From positions 57,195-121,194 of the forward strand of contig CAZSKU010000005.1 of the NCBI GenBank assembly GCA_964607515.1: a stretch of DNA of 64,000 nt, given 5' to 3'. Source of the DNA: UBA6080 sp964607515. Its GTDB lineage: Bacteria; Fermentibacterota; Fermentibacteria; Fermentibacterales; JCC-6. The position numbers and the translations under genes were made by a program. Under the pieces are notes generated by a model that was not told the origin of the DNA, made no database searches, and saw only the letters and a list, made by a program, of their open reading frames with translations. Positions within the stretch are counted from its first letter, which is position 1. Each line of letters starts with the position of its first letter. Shown piece by piece: positions 33,559 through 42,589 of the stretch.

Positions 33559-34238
33559 TTGACTGGCTCACCCGGATGGACCACTCCATGGGCTACAGCC
33601 TGCTGTACGTTCTGGAAAACCTGCTGGCTGCCCTTCTGGTGGGGCTGTTCATCGGATACGTCTACAGGAAGACCCACCGGGGACTTTCCTATTCCCAGTC
33701 GCTGGTGGTGACCCTGGTGCTGATGTGCATGATCGTAGCCGCGGTGATGATGGTCATCGGGAGCAATCTTGCCAGGGCCTTCGCCCTGGTGGGAGCCCTC
33801 ACGATTGTGCGTTTTCGGACCGTGGTTAAGGATACCCGCGACACGGCCTTCATCTTCTTCGCCCTTACGGAAGGAATAGCCTGCGGTACGGCCAACCTCA
33901 GGCTGGCGGTGCTGTCCACACTGTTCATCGGTTTCGTGGCGTGGCTTCTGGCCAGAACCAACTACGGAAGCATGACCCAGAGCGAGTACATCCTGAGGTT
34001 CCGTTACGACAGGCAGGGCGGCGGCGAGGAGGAGTACGTGCAGGCCATCCGCAGGCTTGCCCGGAACAGCACCCTGATCCACGTGGAGCCTTCAGGGGAA
34101 GGAAGATACCTCACCCTGACCTACGACGTTCGTCTGGCTTCGGGGACCACCCCCGGCGGTCTTGCGACCGCCCTGGAAGCGCTGGCGGGGGTGGACGGCG
34201 TGAACATGATGTCGTCCTGCAACGACGTGGAGTACTGA
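33546..34238 (+). CDS. DUF4956 membrane protein
   Basis: 230 residues. Three to four helices (LENLLAALLVGLFIGYV, SLVVTLVLMCMIVAAVMMV, FIFFALTEGIACGTA and LAVLSTLFIGFVAWLLA) enclose the family signature RAFALVGALTIVRFRT, and a soluble C-terminal domain follows. The start used is TTG 33546 inside the end of the VTC gene with GAGAGGGG upstream; the first ATG in the family region is 33576. DUF4956 genes are known neighbours of VTC and CotH genes, as here, and are thought to partner the VTC protein in the membrane. Confidence 0.86.
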   Translation: MAALIDWLTRMDHSMGYSLLYVLENLLAALLVGLFIGYVYRKTHRGLSYSQSLVVTLVLMCMIVAAVMMVIGSNLARAFALVGALTIVRFRTVVKDTRDTAFIFFALTEGIACGTANLRLAVLSTLFIGFVAWLLARTNYGSMTQSEYILRFRYDRQGGGEEEYVQAIRRLARNSTLIHVEPSGEGRYLTLTYDVRLASGTTPGGLATALEALAGVDGVNMMSSCNDVEY

Positions 34239-34262
34239 GGACCGTCGGGAAGGGAGGCCCCT

Positions 34263-36794
34263 TTGGGTATCACACTGGCCCTGTGCCTTCTCCTCTCCGG
34301 CAACCTGTGGCACTACCAGATAACGATGCTTCCCGAAGACCTGGAAGCCCTCTACGACGATCCGGCTTCGGGGGTCCTCTACCCCGCCCATGTTTCTTGC
34401 CCTTCCGGGGAGTGCGGCTGTCTCGTGGGGTTCAGGGGAACCACATCCCTTCACCTTCCCAAGAAGTCATGGCGCATCGACCTGGAGGATCCCGGCATCG
34501 CCGGCAGAAGCCGGATCAACCTGGATGCCCACTACCGTGACCTGTCCATGATGAGAAACCATCTGGCCATGGAGCTGGTGCGGAGGATGGGGCTTCCGGC
34601 CTCCGAAACCCGCCACGTGACCCTCTCCATCAACGGCGAGAACATGGGAGTGTACCTGGAGACGGAAAGGGTGGACGAGGACTTTCTGGTTCGAAACGGC
34701 CTTCCCGACGGAAGTCTCTTCAAGGCCGTGGACGGCACGGCCCGGTTCGTCCCCTACCTGTCGGGGATCGACCCGACCTGCGGGTTCGAGTACGGAACCG
34801 ACTCGGAATGGAACTTGCCGGAACTCGAGGAACTCATCGAGTCGGTCTGCCTGGGGGAGGGCCCGCAGGGGTTGTTCGACATGGAACTCCTGGTGGGCAA
34901 CATGGCCGCCAACCTGGCCATGATGGAGGCCGACGGCCCGGCGAAGAACTACTACCTGCACCTGGGTCCGGACGGAGTCTGGCGGTACTTCCCCTGGGAT
35001 CACGACTCCAGTTTCGGCAACGACTGGCGGGGGGTCTTCCACCCGGAGTACGTCGACTACGTTCACACGCCCCAGATGCAGTTCTTCACGCCCTATTCAA
35101 TGATGATGAGGGACGGGTTGCTGAGGGAGGAGTTCCGGGCGGGGCTTCTGGAGAGCGCCGGTCTTATGGCGACCGTTCTGGTCGAAAGCCTCGACTCGGT
35201 CAGAACCGCCATCAGGGAGGACGTGTACGGAGACCCGCTGCGACGGGGAAGCCCCGAGGATTTCGAGGCGGCCTGCGACAGCCTGAGGTGGTTCATCCAG
35301 CGGAGAGCAGGCATGGTGGCAGGTTTCTACTTCCATCACAGCACCCCGGATTCCATAAGGATCACCGTCACCCCGGCCTGGCTCGAGCCCGGCGAGGGAA
35401 GCCTTCTGGTGACCGCATTATGCGCCGATTCACTGCTCTGGTGCCGGCTGGGGCTCATCCTCGACGGCGCCCCCCTGCAGACGCTTCAGATGAGCCCGGT
35501 TCCCGGAAGCGGCGGGCGGGGCTGGTCACTGGCTCTGGACCCGGAGTGTTTCGAGGGAAACGCCAGGTTCTTCGTGGAAGTCCGCCAGGCTACGATTTCC
35601 TGGCCGGCCCCCCCGGTATACTTTCCGCACTACGGCGTCTACGACGGAGAATACCGCGGAGAAGCCCTGCCGTCGGCGGTGCATGTGGATCGGGCGCCTG
35701 ATCCAGGAGCACTAGTTCCGGCTACCCAGGTGCGCCTGGGACCCGCCCTTTGGGCCCTGCCCCTGGTCAACACCGGCAGTACGCCGATGGACCTTTCGCT
35801 GTGCCTTGTCGCCATGGGCGACCCGCTCCGGAGAGTCTTCCTTCCCGAGAGCCTCAGCCTTTTTCCGGGAGAGACACTGTTCGTTTCCAATCGCAGGAGC
35901 GTCCTGGATATGGAACTTCCGGGAAGAAAGACAGCCGGTGACTGCACCGCGGCCACCGCCGCGGGGACCAGGCTGGAGATCTGCGATCCGGGGTGGAACC
36001 GGGTCGCCGTGCACGCCATCCCCGCCGGGGAAAGGAATCTCAGGCCCTGGAACGGTTTTCCGGTGGTTACTGAGATCAGTTACAGCCAGCCCGCCGACTA
36101 CCCATCAGGCGACTGGCTGGAGATTTACAACCCCGGTGACGAACCTCTGGATCTTTCCCTGGCCCGGATTTCCGATTCGGAGCAGGGCGGGACGGTTTTT
36201 CCCCTGGGCACCGTAATACCTCCCTTCGGTTTCCTGGTATTGGCATCGGATCCCGACCGCTTCGGGCCCCTGTACCCCGAGCTGTGCTGCGACCTTCTGG
36301 ACCTGGGCTTCAACCTGTCTTCCGGCGGGGAGACTCTGAGTTTCACCGGCAGGGCCGGGGCCGCCCGGATCCTCCTCGGGTTCACGGACCAAAGCCCCTG
36401 GCCCGAAACCGACGAAGGAATCATTGCCATCCTGAATCCCGGGCTGGACCAGTCCAGCCCTTGCTCCTGGGTTTCCGTGGACCAGCCGGGATCGCCGGGC
36501 TTGGCCAACCCGGTGTGGAACCAGGAAAACGGCTCCCGGATAACCCTCGGAAGGCTGCGTCCGAACCCTTCCCCGGGGGCCGTGATTCTATTCGACCTAT
36601 CCGGGGGAGCCGGTCCGGTCACGGCTTCCGTGGTGGACCTGGCAGGCAGGGTGGTGCATGACATGGGTATCCTGGAGCCCGGTGCGGATGAGTGGGCCCT
36701 GCGCCTTCCCCCGGATCTGCCTTCGGGGGTCTACTTTCTTGTGGTGCGTTCTGCCGGACTGATTTCAACGGGTAAACTCCTATGGCTGCCCTGA
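34263..36794 (+). CDS. CotH-kinase-like secreted protein 1 with lamin-tail domain and C-terminal sorting domain
   Basis: 843 residues. TTG start at 34263 behind AAGGGAGG gives a signal-like GITLALCLLLSG. The CotH domain (about residues 15-370) shows FRGTTSLHLPKKSWRIDL, NHLAMELVRRMG, GVYLETERVDEDFL and YFPWDHDSSFGNDW, the last being the CotH WDxD metal/ATP motif. A lamin-tail (LTD) domain follows near residues 600-720 (VTEISYSQPADYPSGDWLEI). The last 75 residues are a Por-type sorting domain (LRPNPSPGAV, DLAGRVVHD, LPSGVYFL). CotH in Bacillus phosphorylates spore-coat proteins; the target here is unknown. Confidence 0.88.
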   Translation: MGITLALCLLLSGNLWHYQITMLPEDLEALYDDPASGVLYPAHVSCPSGECGCLVGFRGTTSLHLPKKSWRIDLEDPGIAGRSRINLDAHYRDLSMMRNHLAMELVRRMGLPASETRHVTLSINGENMGVYLETERVDEDFLVRNGLPDGSLFKAVDGTARFVPYLSGIDPTCGFEYGTDSEWNLPELEELIESVCLGEGPQGLFDMELLVGNMAANLAMMEADGPAKNYYLHLGPDGVWRYFPWDHDSSFGNDWRGVFHPEYVDYVHTPQMQFFTPYSMMMRDGLLREEFRAGLLESAGLMATVLVESLDSVRTAIREDVYGDPLRRGSPEDFEAACDSLRWFIQRRAGMVAGFYFHHSTPDSIRITVTPAWLEPGEGSLLVTALCADSLLWCRLGLILDGAPLQTLQMSPVPGSGGRGWSLALDPECFEGNARFFVEVRQATISWPAPPVYFPHYGVYDGEYRGEALPSAVHVDRAPDPGALVPATQVRLGPALWALPLVNTGSTPMDLSLCLVAMGDPLRRVFLPESLSLFPGETLFVSNRRSVLDMELPGRKTAGDCTAATAAGTRLEICDPGWNRVAVHAIPAGERNLRPWNGFPVVTEISYSQPADYPSGDWLEIYNPGDEPLDLSLARISDSEQGGTVFPLGTVIPPFGFLVLASDPDRFGPLYPELCCDLLDLGFNLSSGGETLSFTGRAGAARILLGFTDQSPWPETDEGIIAILNPGLDQSSPCSWVSVDQPGSPGLANPVWNQENGSRITLGRLRPNPSPGAVILFDLSGGAGPVTASVVDLAGRVVHDMGILEPGADEWALRLPPDLPSGVYFLVVRSAGLISTGKLLWLP

Positions 36795-38959
36795 TGTTTC
36801 TTTCGATGTTTCTTGCGGATTCCCCCTGGCCCGACTCGGTGGTGACGATCCATCTGGAGTTCGATCCCGGCCAGTGGGAATACGCCTGCGCCCACCCCGA
36901 ACAGGAGATCCTTGTGGACGCCGGGATTTCCATCGGAAGCTGGCATTCCGACTGCACCATGCAGATCAGGGGCCAGACCAGCGCGTACTATCCCAAGAAA
37001 TCGGTCAAGGTGAGGATCCTCGGAGGCGAATCATTCTGCGGTTTCGACGAGTTCAACCTGAACGCCCAGTACTCCGACAGGAGCCGGATCCGGGAGAACC
37101 TGTCCTACCTTTTTCACGGCGCCTGCGGTCAGATCACCCCCGCCACGGGGCTTACCCGGGTTTTCTTCAACGGTGTCACCCAGGGGCCCTATCTGTTCGT
37201 GGAGGACATAGACGGCGACTTCGCCCTGAGAACGTTCCTGCCTGACGATGCGGTGATCTACAAGTGCAGGGAGTACGGAGCCTCGCTGGACTCGCCTTAC
37301 CACCTGGACCTCTACAGGAAGAAGACCTTCGAGGACCAGCCCGCGGACGACCTGGAGTGGCTGATCCGCTGGCTGGGAACCGCCCCCGACAGCGCATTCC
37401 TGGCGGACGTCTCCCGACGGGTGCACCTGGACGGTCTTCTGACATGCGCAGCCGTGAACACCCTCATCGGGCACGGCAGCACCTACTACCACAACTACCA
37501 CATGGTCCTGGACGGTCCGGGGCTCTTCGGACGATGGCGCATGATCTCCTGGGACATGGACAAGACCTGGGGCGGCTCCAGCTACGGTCCCGATCTGCCG
37601 TACTACTGGGTGACCAACGACATTTCCTCACCCAACACCCTGATGTGGCGCCTTTGGTGCACTCCCCACACCAGGGGGCTCCTCATGGCCAGACTCGCGG
37701 ACCTGTCCGTGGATTTCGTCCCCTGGGCAGCATCCGGGGTGGTGGACTCCCTGGCGGCGCTGGTGGAGCCTCTGGTGCAGGAGGACCCGTTCCGGGACTA
37801 CACGATGGAGGAGTTCCATCAGTCCGTGCAGGTCATACGGGACTGGCCGGCTGAGCGTCTGCAGTACCTCGAACAGATGTACGACATGTGGCCCCTTCCC
37901 TTCCGTCTTTACCCGACGGTTCTGCAGAGCGACGGATCCATCCTGGCCCGCTGGAACCAGGCGGGCAGGTCTTCACAGTACCGGATTGCCCTCTCCACCG
38001 ATTCCACTTTCCTGGACCAATCGGCGGTATTCTGGGAAACCGTCACGCCGGACACCTTCTTGGTCTTCGCCGGCAGGGGCGGTCGCGGTTTCGGCGAAAC
38101 CTTCCTGCAGGTGCGGGCCTTCAACCATTACCGGGAGGAGAGGGCCCTGAACCGGTCGGTTCCCCTGACCCCCGACCCGGCCACGCCCAGAAACGGAACG
38201 GTGATCATCAACGAGGTGTTCTACCGGGACGGCGACTACATAAGGCCCGGGGACTGGATAGAGCTGGCGAACGTCGGAGACGGACCGGTGAACCTGGCCG
38301 GCTGGTCCATCCGGGACACCCAGGACAGGAACCTCTTCGTGCTCGGGGACGAGACGGTCCCCTCCGGCGGCTTCATCGTGCTGACGAGCGATCCGGAGGC
38401 CTTCGAGTGGACCTACTCTCCATGCCAGACCCACCCCAAGCCCCTGTATTTCGGGCTTTCCGCGGACGGCGAGATCCTCAGACTGTACGACTATCTTGGC
38501 AACATGACGGACTACGTTCCATACCAGCCGGGCCCTCCCTGGCCCACCGAGCCTGCGGACGGGGGGTGGAGCCTTTCACTGATCAGCCCGGAACGGGACA
38601 ACTCCGAACCATCCTCCTGGACAGCAACCCCGGACGGAGGGACCCCGGGGCTTTCGAACAACTCAACCCCACCCTGGACCCCCGAGGCGGCCCTTTTCCT
38701 GAGCGGGGTTTCGCCGAACCCGGCCTTCGACCTGATCACCTTCCGGGTCTCCGCCGCGCCCGGCGGGCAGTGCGTCATAAGGGTTTTCGACCTGGCGGGG
38801 CGGGTCGTGGCCGGTCCGGTGGACATCATCCTCGGCCCCGTCCTTCAAAGCGTGTCCCTGGAGATCGAAGGTCTCCCCCCGGGAGTCTACTTCCTGCACG
38901 TCTCCTACGCCGGGCTGAAACGGTCATCCTCCTTCATAAAGCTGGCGGGTGCGCCATGA
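36782..38959 (+). CDS. CotH-kinase-like secreted protein 2 with lamin-tail domain and C-terminal sorting domain
   Basis: 725 residues, paralogue of the preceding gene with the same architecture. The N-terminus MAALMFLSMFLADSPW is a short signal-like segment. CotH motifs: MQIRGQTSAYYPKKSVKVRI, FDEFNLNAQYSDRSRIRENL, GPYLFVEDIDGDF and MISWDMDKTWGG (WDxD). An LTD domain follows (INEVFYRDGDYIRPGDWIEL), then the sorting domain (SPNPAFDLITFRV, FDLAGRVVAG, LPPGVYFLHV). Starts 13 bases inside its predecessor and ends in an ATGA overlap with the next gene. Confidence 0.88.
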   Translation: MAALMFLSMFLADSPWPDSVVTIHLEFDPGQWEYACAHPEQEILVDAGISIGSWHSDCTMQIRGQTSAYYPKKSVKVRILGGESFCGFDEFNLNAQYSDRSRIRENLSYLFHGACGQITPATGLTRVFFNGVTQGPYLFVEDIDGDFALRTFLPDDAVIYKCREYGASLDSPYHLDLYRKKTFEDQPADDLEWLIRWLGTAPDSAFLADVSRRVHLDGLLTCAAVNTLIGHGSTYYHNYHMVLDGPGLFGRWRMISWDMDKTWGGSSYGPDLPYYWVTNDISSPNTLMWRLWCTPHTRGLLMARLADLSVDFVPWAASGVVDSLAALVEPLVQEDPFRDYTMEEFHQSVQVIRDWPAERLQYLEQMYDMWPLPFRLYPTVLQSDGSILARWNQAGRSSQYRIALSTDSTFLDQSAVFWETVTPDTFLVFAGRGGRGFGETFLQVRAFNHYREERALNRSVPLTPDPATPRNGTVIINEVFYRDGDYIRPGDWIELANVGDGPVNLAGWSIRDTQDRNLFVLGDETVPSGGFIVLTSDPEAFEWTYSPCQTHPKPLYFGLSADGEILRLYDYLGNMTDYVPYQPGPPWPTEPADGGWSLSLISPERDNSEPSSWTATPDGGTPGLSNNSTPPWTPEAALFLSGVSPNPAFDLITFRVSAAPGGQCVIRVFDLAGRVVAGPVDIILGPVLQSVSLEIEGLPPGVYFLHVSYAGLKRSSSFIKLAGAP

Positions 38960-40374
38960 GGATACGCTGGTCAACGGCGACCCTTCTTCCGGTTTCCCTC
39001 TCCCTCGCCCGGGTGGTCACGGTGCACCCCGGCGAAGCCTTCAGGGACAGTCTTCAGGATCTCTCACAGGGGGACACCCTGTACTTCAGCCCCGGGGTGT
39101 ACACCCTGGACGACGGCCTTCCGCTTCTGTGGATCCGCCCTGAGAACCAGGGGGTGGTGGTGACGTCGGATCCGGAAGACCCCGCGGTGCTGGACGGTCA
39201 GGGTCTCGACCGGCCGGTGGTTTTCGCGGAGGGCCCCCTGGGGCCGGAAACCGTGCTGGAGAACCTGGAGATAACCGGGGGCAACCTTCTCTCCGGGGAC
39301 TGGTTCGGGGGAGGGGGGGTTTCCATGCTCAACGCCGGATGCACTGTGGCGAACTGCCTGGTGAGGGATAATACAGCACTGCTGGGAGGAGGGGTGTTCG
39401 CGGAGGGCGGGGAACCTGTACTGGACCGGTTGACCATCCGGGACAACAACGCCCTGGTTTCCGGCGGAGGCGCCTGCTTCTACGGAAGCGACCCCCTGTT
39501 CCGGAACTCGGTGGTGAGGATGAACGTCTCGGAGGATGACGGCGGAGGAGTGTACACCTACCTGGGCACCATGTCGGGACACAATCTGCTGGTGGCCTGG
39601 AACCGGGCAGGCGACGACGGCGGAGCGTTCATGCAGTTGAAGGGGATGCTTCTGCTGGAGTTCTGCACCCTTCACGGGAACCGTGCAGGCGACGACGGCG
39701 GCGGGATCCTGGTGTCGTCCGCGGACAGCCTTTCCCTGGAGTCCTGCCTGGTGACCTGGAACCTGGGCAAGGGCGGAGTCCAGTGCAAGAAGGGCAATGA
39801 GGCGGTCTTCGTGAGCCACTGCTGCGCATGGGAAAACGAGTACGGCGACTACGTGAACATGGACGATCCCACGGGGACCCTGGGCAATATCTCCGCCGAC
39901 CCCCTCTTCTCAGACTCCCTGCTGAGGCTCTCCCAGCCGGAGGCGGGGCAGCCCGACCTGAGCCCCTGCGTGGACGCCGGACACCGGGGAGCGCAGGGGA
40001 GCACCGTGGAGGGGCTGTCAACCAGGACCGACAGCCTTCCCGACCAGGGAACGGCGGACATGGGCTGCCATTTCGACCCGGAACCCTACATGTGGAATCC
40101 GGAAGGGCCCTGGATTCCCTTTGGAATCCGGGTGTTCCCGTGCCCTGCCACCGCCGCCCTGAACATCAGGGTCACCTCGTTGGACCATGTTTTCGTGGAG
40201 GTGACCGTGTTCGATCTGACGGGGAGACTTGCGGCGGACCTGGGCTGCTTCTCCGTGGAAGGGGTGAAGGACCTGTGCTGGCCCCTCCCGCCGGATGTTC
40301 CGGCGGGTGTGCTTCTGGTGAGGTGCGAAGGCCCCGAAGGTAGCCTGACGGAAACCGCGGTGGTGCTCCGATGA
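38956..40374 (+). CDS. Secreted right-handed parallel beta-helix protein 1
   Basis: 472 residues. Signal-like MRIRWSTATLLPVSLSLA; then VHPGEAFRDSLQDLSQGDTL, the usual lead-in to pectate-lyase-like beta-helices, followed by repeated coils with Asn/Gly/Cys ladders (NCLVRDNTALLGGGVF, LTIRDNNALVSGGGACFYGS, VVRMNVSEDDGGGVYTY, CTLHGNRAGDDGGGILVSS). The final 90 residues carry a sorting-like domain (FDLTGRLAAD, PPDVPAGVLLV). No catalytic residues of polysaccharide lyases are evident, so it may be structural. ATGA overlaps on both sides; an in-frame ORF reaching back to 37888 is a shadow of the CotH gene. Confidence 0.83.
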   Translation: MRIRWSTATLLPVSLSLARVVTVHPGEAFRDSLQDLSQGDTLYFSPGVYTLDDGLPLLWIRPENQGVVVTSDPEDPAVLDGQGLDRPVVFAEGPLGPETVLENLEITGGNLLSGDWFGGGGVSMLNAGCTVANCLVRDNTALLGGGVFAEGGEPVLDRLTIRDNNALVSGGGACFYGSDPLFRNSVVRMNVSEDDGGGVYTYLGTMSGHNLLVAWNRAGDDGGAFMQLKGMLLLEFCTLHGNRAGDDGGGILVSSADSLSLESCLVTWNLGKGGVQCKKGNEAVFVSHCCAWENEYGDYVNMDDPTGTLGNISADPLFSDSLLRLSQPEAGQPDLSPCVDAGHRGAQGSTVEGLSTRTDSLPDQGTADMGCHFDPEPYMWNPEGPWIPFGIRVFPCPATAALNIRVTSLDHVFVEVTVFDLTGRLAADLGCFSVEGVKDLCWPLPPDVPAGVLLVRCEGPEGSLTETAVVLR

Positions 40375-41741
40375 TCGCCGCCCTGGTGCTGGCAGCGGCT
40401 GTCATCCCGGTGTCGCCGGGGGAAAACCTTCAGGACGCCCTGGATTCGTGCGCTCCCGGGGATACGGTTCTTCTGCTGCCCGGGGTCCACACGGGGTCCG
40501 GCGAACACCTGGCCGCCATGGACGGCGGCCACAACGGAGTCGTCCTCCTGGGCGACCGGGAGGCGCCGGAAACTGTGGTGCTCTCGGGAAGCGGTCTGAC
40601 CGGATCGGTGCTCCACCTGGACGGTTCCAGCGCGGGGGTGCTTGACGGAAGCACCATTCTGGAGGGGTTCACCGTGGAGGAGGGGGAGTCGCCGGAGCTG
40701 GGGGGCGGGGCCTTCTTCTACCACGCCTCACCGGTGCTGATCGCGGTATGCTTCACCGGTTGCCACGCCGGCAGTGGCGGGGCGGTCTACGTCTGGCGGG
40801 GAGAACCGGCCTTCGTATCCTGCGTTTTTCAGGAGAACACCGCGGGCACCTCCGGGGCGGGTGCCTACATCTACGCCTCGGACGGGAGTTCCTTCGTGTC
40901 CTGCCGGTTCCAGGGCAACAGCTCCAGCAACGACGGCGGAGGAATCTACCTGTTCCACAGCTCGCCGGTCATCCGGAACTGCCTCTTCGCGGACAACTAC
41001 GCCTGGGACAACGGGGGGGGAGTCTACTGCTACGCCTACTCCTCCCCGGACATGGGATGGTGTACCTTCCAGGGCAACTCCACCACCTACGAGGGGAGCG
41101 CGGTCTACTTCAGGGTGGGTTCCCTGGCGGAGGTTCACGACTGCATCATCACAGGCAACCTCACCCCGGCCCTCTGGCTTGACGGCGGCGGAGACCCGCA
41201 GTTCAGCCACAACTGCGTCTGGGGCAATCCGGACGGCGACTGGGGAAACCTTCCGGACCCCACCGGAACCGGGGGCAACATTTCCCTAAATCCACTGCTG
41301 GTCATGGGATACCACCTTTCCCAGGTCCAGTCCGGGCAGTCCCAGGACAGCCCCTGCGTGGATGCCGGATCCATCTCCGCCGCGGGCGCCGGACTGGACA
41401 TCTACTGGACCAGGACCGACCAGGTGGAGGATTCGGGCCAGGCGGACATGGGCTTCCACTACGGTCCCGTACCCCAGTACACCGGGTTCGAGCCGGAGGG
41501 CGCCCCGACGGCGGGCCTCAGGGTGGTCCCGGTTCCCGCAGCGGGGCCGGTGACGGTGTTCCATCCGTCCGGGGCCGGACGCCTCGTGGTGTGCGACCTG
41601 TCGGGCAGGGTGGTGATTGAGCGCCCGGCGGACCCCCTGGGGAGCAGCAGCCTTCCGCTATCCGGCCTGCCCGGGGGGGTTTACCTTCTGCTTTACTCGG
41701 GCCTGGAAGAACACTTTTCGGCCAGGCTGGTGATTCTCTGA
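40371..41741 (+). CDS. Secreted right-handed parallel beta-helix protein 2
   Basis: 456 residues, tandem paralogue of the previous gene. Signal-like MIAALVLAAAVIPVS; SPGENLQDALDSCAPGDTVL lead-in; repeated coils such as CVFQENTAGTSGAGAYIYAS, CRFQGNSSSNDGGGIYLFHS and CLFADNYAWDNGGGVYCYAY; and the same PTGTGGNISLNPLL and SPCVDAG ends as its neighbour. The C-terminal sorting domain reads VVPVPAAGPVTV, CDLSGRVVIE, GLPGGVYLLL. Probably the last gene of the VTC/CotH block; the following ThiF gene starts 44 bases later with its own ribosome site. Confidence 0.83.
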   Translation: MIAALVLAAAVIPVSPGENLQDALDSCAPGDTVLLLPGVHTGSGEHLAAMDGGHNGVVLLGDREAPETVVLSGSGLTGSVLHLDGSSAGVLDGSTILEGFTVEEGESPELGGGAFFYHASPVLIAVCFTGCHAGSGGAVYVWRGEPAFVSCVFQENTAGTSGAGAYIYASDGSSFVSCRFQGNSSSNDGGGIYLFHSSPVIRNCLFADNYAWDNGGGVYCYAYSSPDMGWCTFQGNSTTYEGSAVYFRVGSLAEVHDCIITGNLTPALWLDGGGDPQFSHNCVWGNPDGDWGNLPDPTGTGGNISLNPLLVMGYHLSQVQSGQSQDSPCVDAGSISAAGAGLDIYWTRTDQVEDSGQADMGFHYGPVPQYTGFEPEGAPTAGLRVVPVPAAGPVTVFHPSGAGRLVVCDLSGRVVIERPADPLGSSSLPLSGLPGGVYLLLYSGLEEHFSARLVIL

Positions 41742-41785
41742 CCCCTGAACCGCCGGGGGGGGAAGCCGGGAATGGAGGAAAAGTC

Positions 41786-42589
41786 TTGAGCGACGGGGAA
41801 GAGGTTTTCAGGGACAATCCGCCCGGCCTGCGGGAAAGGCTTCGGGGACTCCGGGCGGGGATTGCTGGCTGCGGAGGCATAGGCAGCAACACGGCGCTCC
41901 TTCTGGCCAGGGCCGGCGTAGGAGAACTCCTGCTCGTGGACCACGACAGGGTCGAGGAGAGGAACCTCAACCGGCAGAACTATTTCAGGGAACACCTGGG
42001 GATGCCGAAGGTGGAGGCCCTGGCAGGCCAGATCCGAGGAATCGGCGCGGGAACCCGGCTGAAGGCCGTCGAGACCGAAATAGACTCCGGCAACGCCGCG
42101 GACCTCTTCAGCGGGTGCGACATTCTGGTGGAAGCCCTGGACCTGGACGAGACCAAGGAGATGCTGCTTACCGCCTGGCTCACTGGATTGCCCGGGGTTC
42201 CCGTGGTTGCCTGCAGCGGTCTGGCCGGGCTTGAGGACCCGGACGGGATTCGGGTGGACCGGCGGGGTGTGCTGACCGTGGTGGGCGACGGCTCCTCGGA
42301 ACTGAGCGGAGGAACCCTTTCCGCCAGGGTCTGTCTGGTGGCCTCCCTGATGGCCCTGGAGGCGGTTCGTATCCTGGCGGGAGAGAGAAGCTCCTGCGAA
42401 TCCTGCTCCGATCCGTGTTCGCAGGGTGTGGAACTGACCTGCGACCGCGGCAGGGTACCCCTGACGGGGTTTCCAGCCAGGGTCCTGGAGGGCGCGGTGC
42501 GGGGGATGCTCTCCACCTTCAGGGGGGTGGACCCCTCGGGGGAAATCCTTCTCAGGCTAAGGAACCGGAGAAACCTCCCCGGCTGCTGA
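41786..42589 (+). CDS. ThiF/MoeB/HesA-type adenylyltransferase (E1-like)
   Basis: 267 residues. The nucleotide-binding loop GCGGIGSN, DHDRVEERNLNRQNYF (acidic and Arg residues for adenylation) and DILVEALDLDETK define the ThiF fold. A Cys-rich loop (CESCSDPCSQG) sits where related E1 enzymes have a zinc site. This enzyme probably adenylates the Gly-Gly end of a ThiS/MoaD-like carrier such as the one at 18.7 kb. TTG start at 41786 with GGAGG six bases upstream. Its 3' end overlaps the convergent M16 gene by 33 bases. Confidence 0.88.
   Translation: MSDGEEVFRDNPPGLRERLRGLRAGIAGCGGIGSNTALLLARAGVGELLLVDHDRVEERNLNRQNYFREHLGMPKVEALAGQIRGIGAGTRLKAVETEIDSGNAADLFSGCDILVEALDLDETKEMLLTAWLTGLPGVPVVACSGLAGLEDPDGIRVDRRGVLTVVGDGSSELSGGTLSARVCLVASLMALEAVRILAGERSSCESCSDPCSQGVELTCDRGRVPLTGFPARVLEGAVRGMLSTFRGVDPSGEILLRLRNRRNLPGC

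Noticed and set aside
37888..38955. Upstream extension of the first beta-helix gene
   Set aside because: The region is the CotH2 gene in another frame; low-complexity Arg/Gly/Pro composition; the true start is the ATGA overlap at 38956.
38956..41741. Short internal repeats of the beta-helix genes resembling a repeat array
   Set aside because: These are coding repeats of protein coils, unequal in sequence and spacing; no CRISPR array, cas gene or other direct-repeat array is present in the window.
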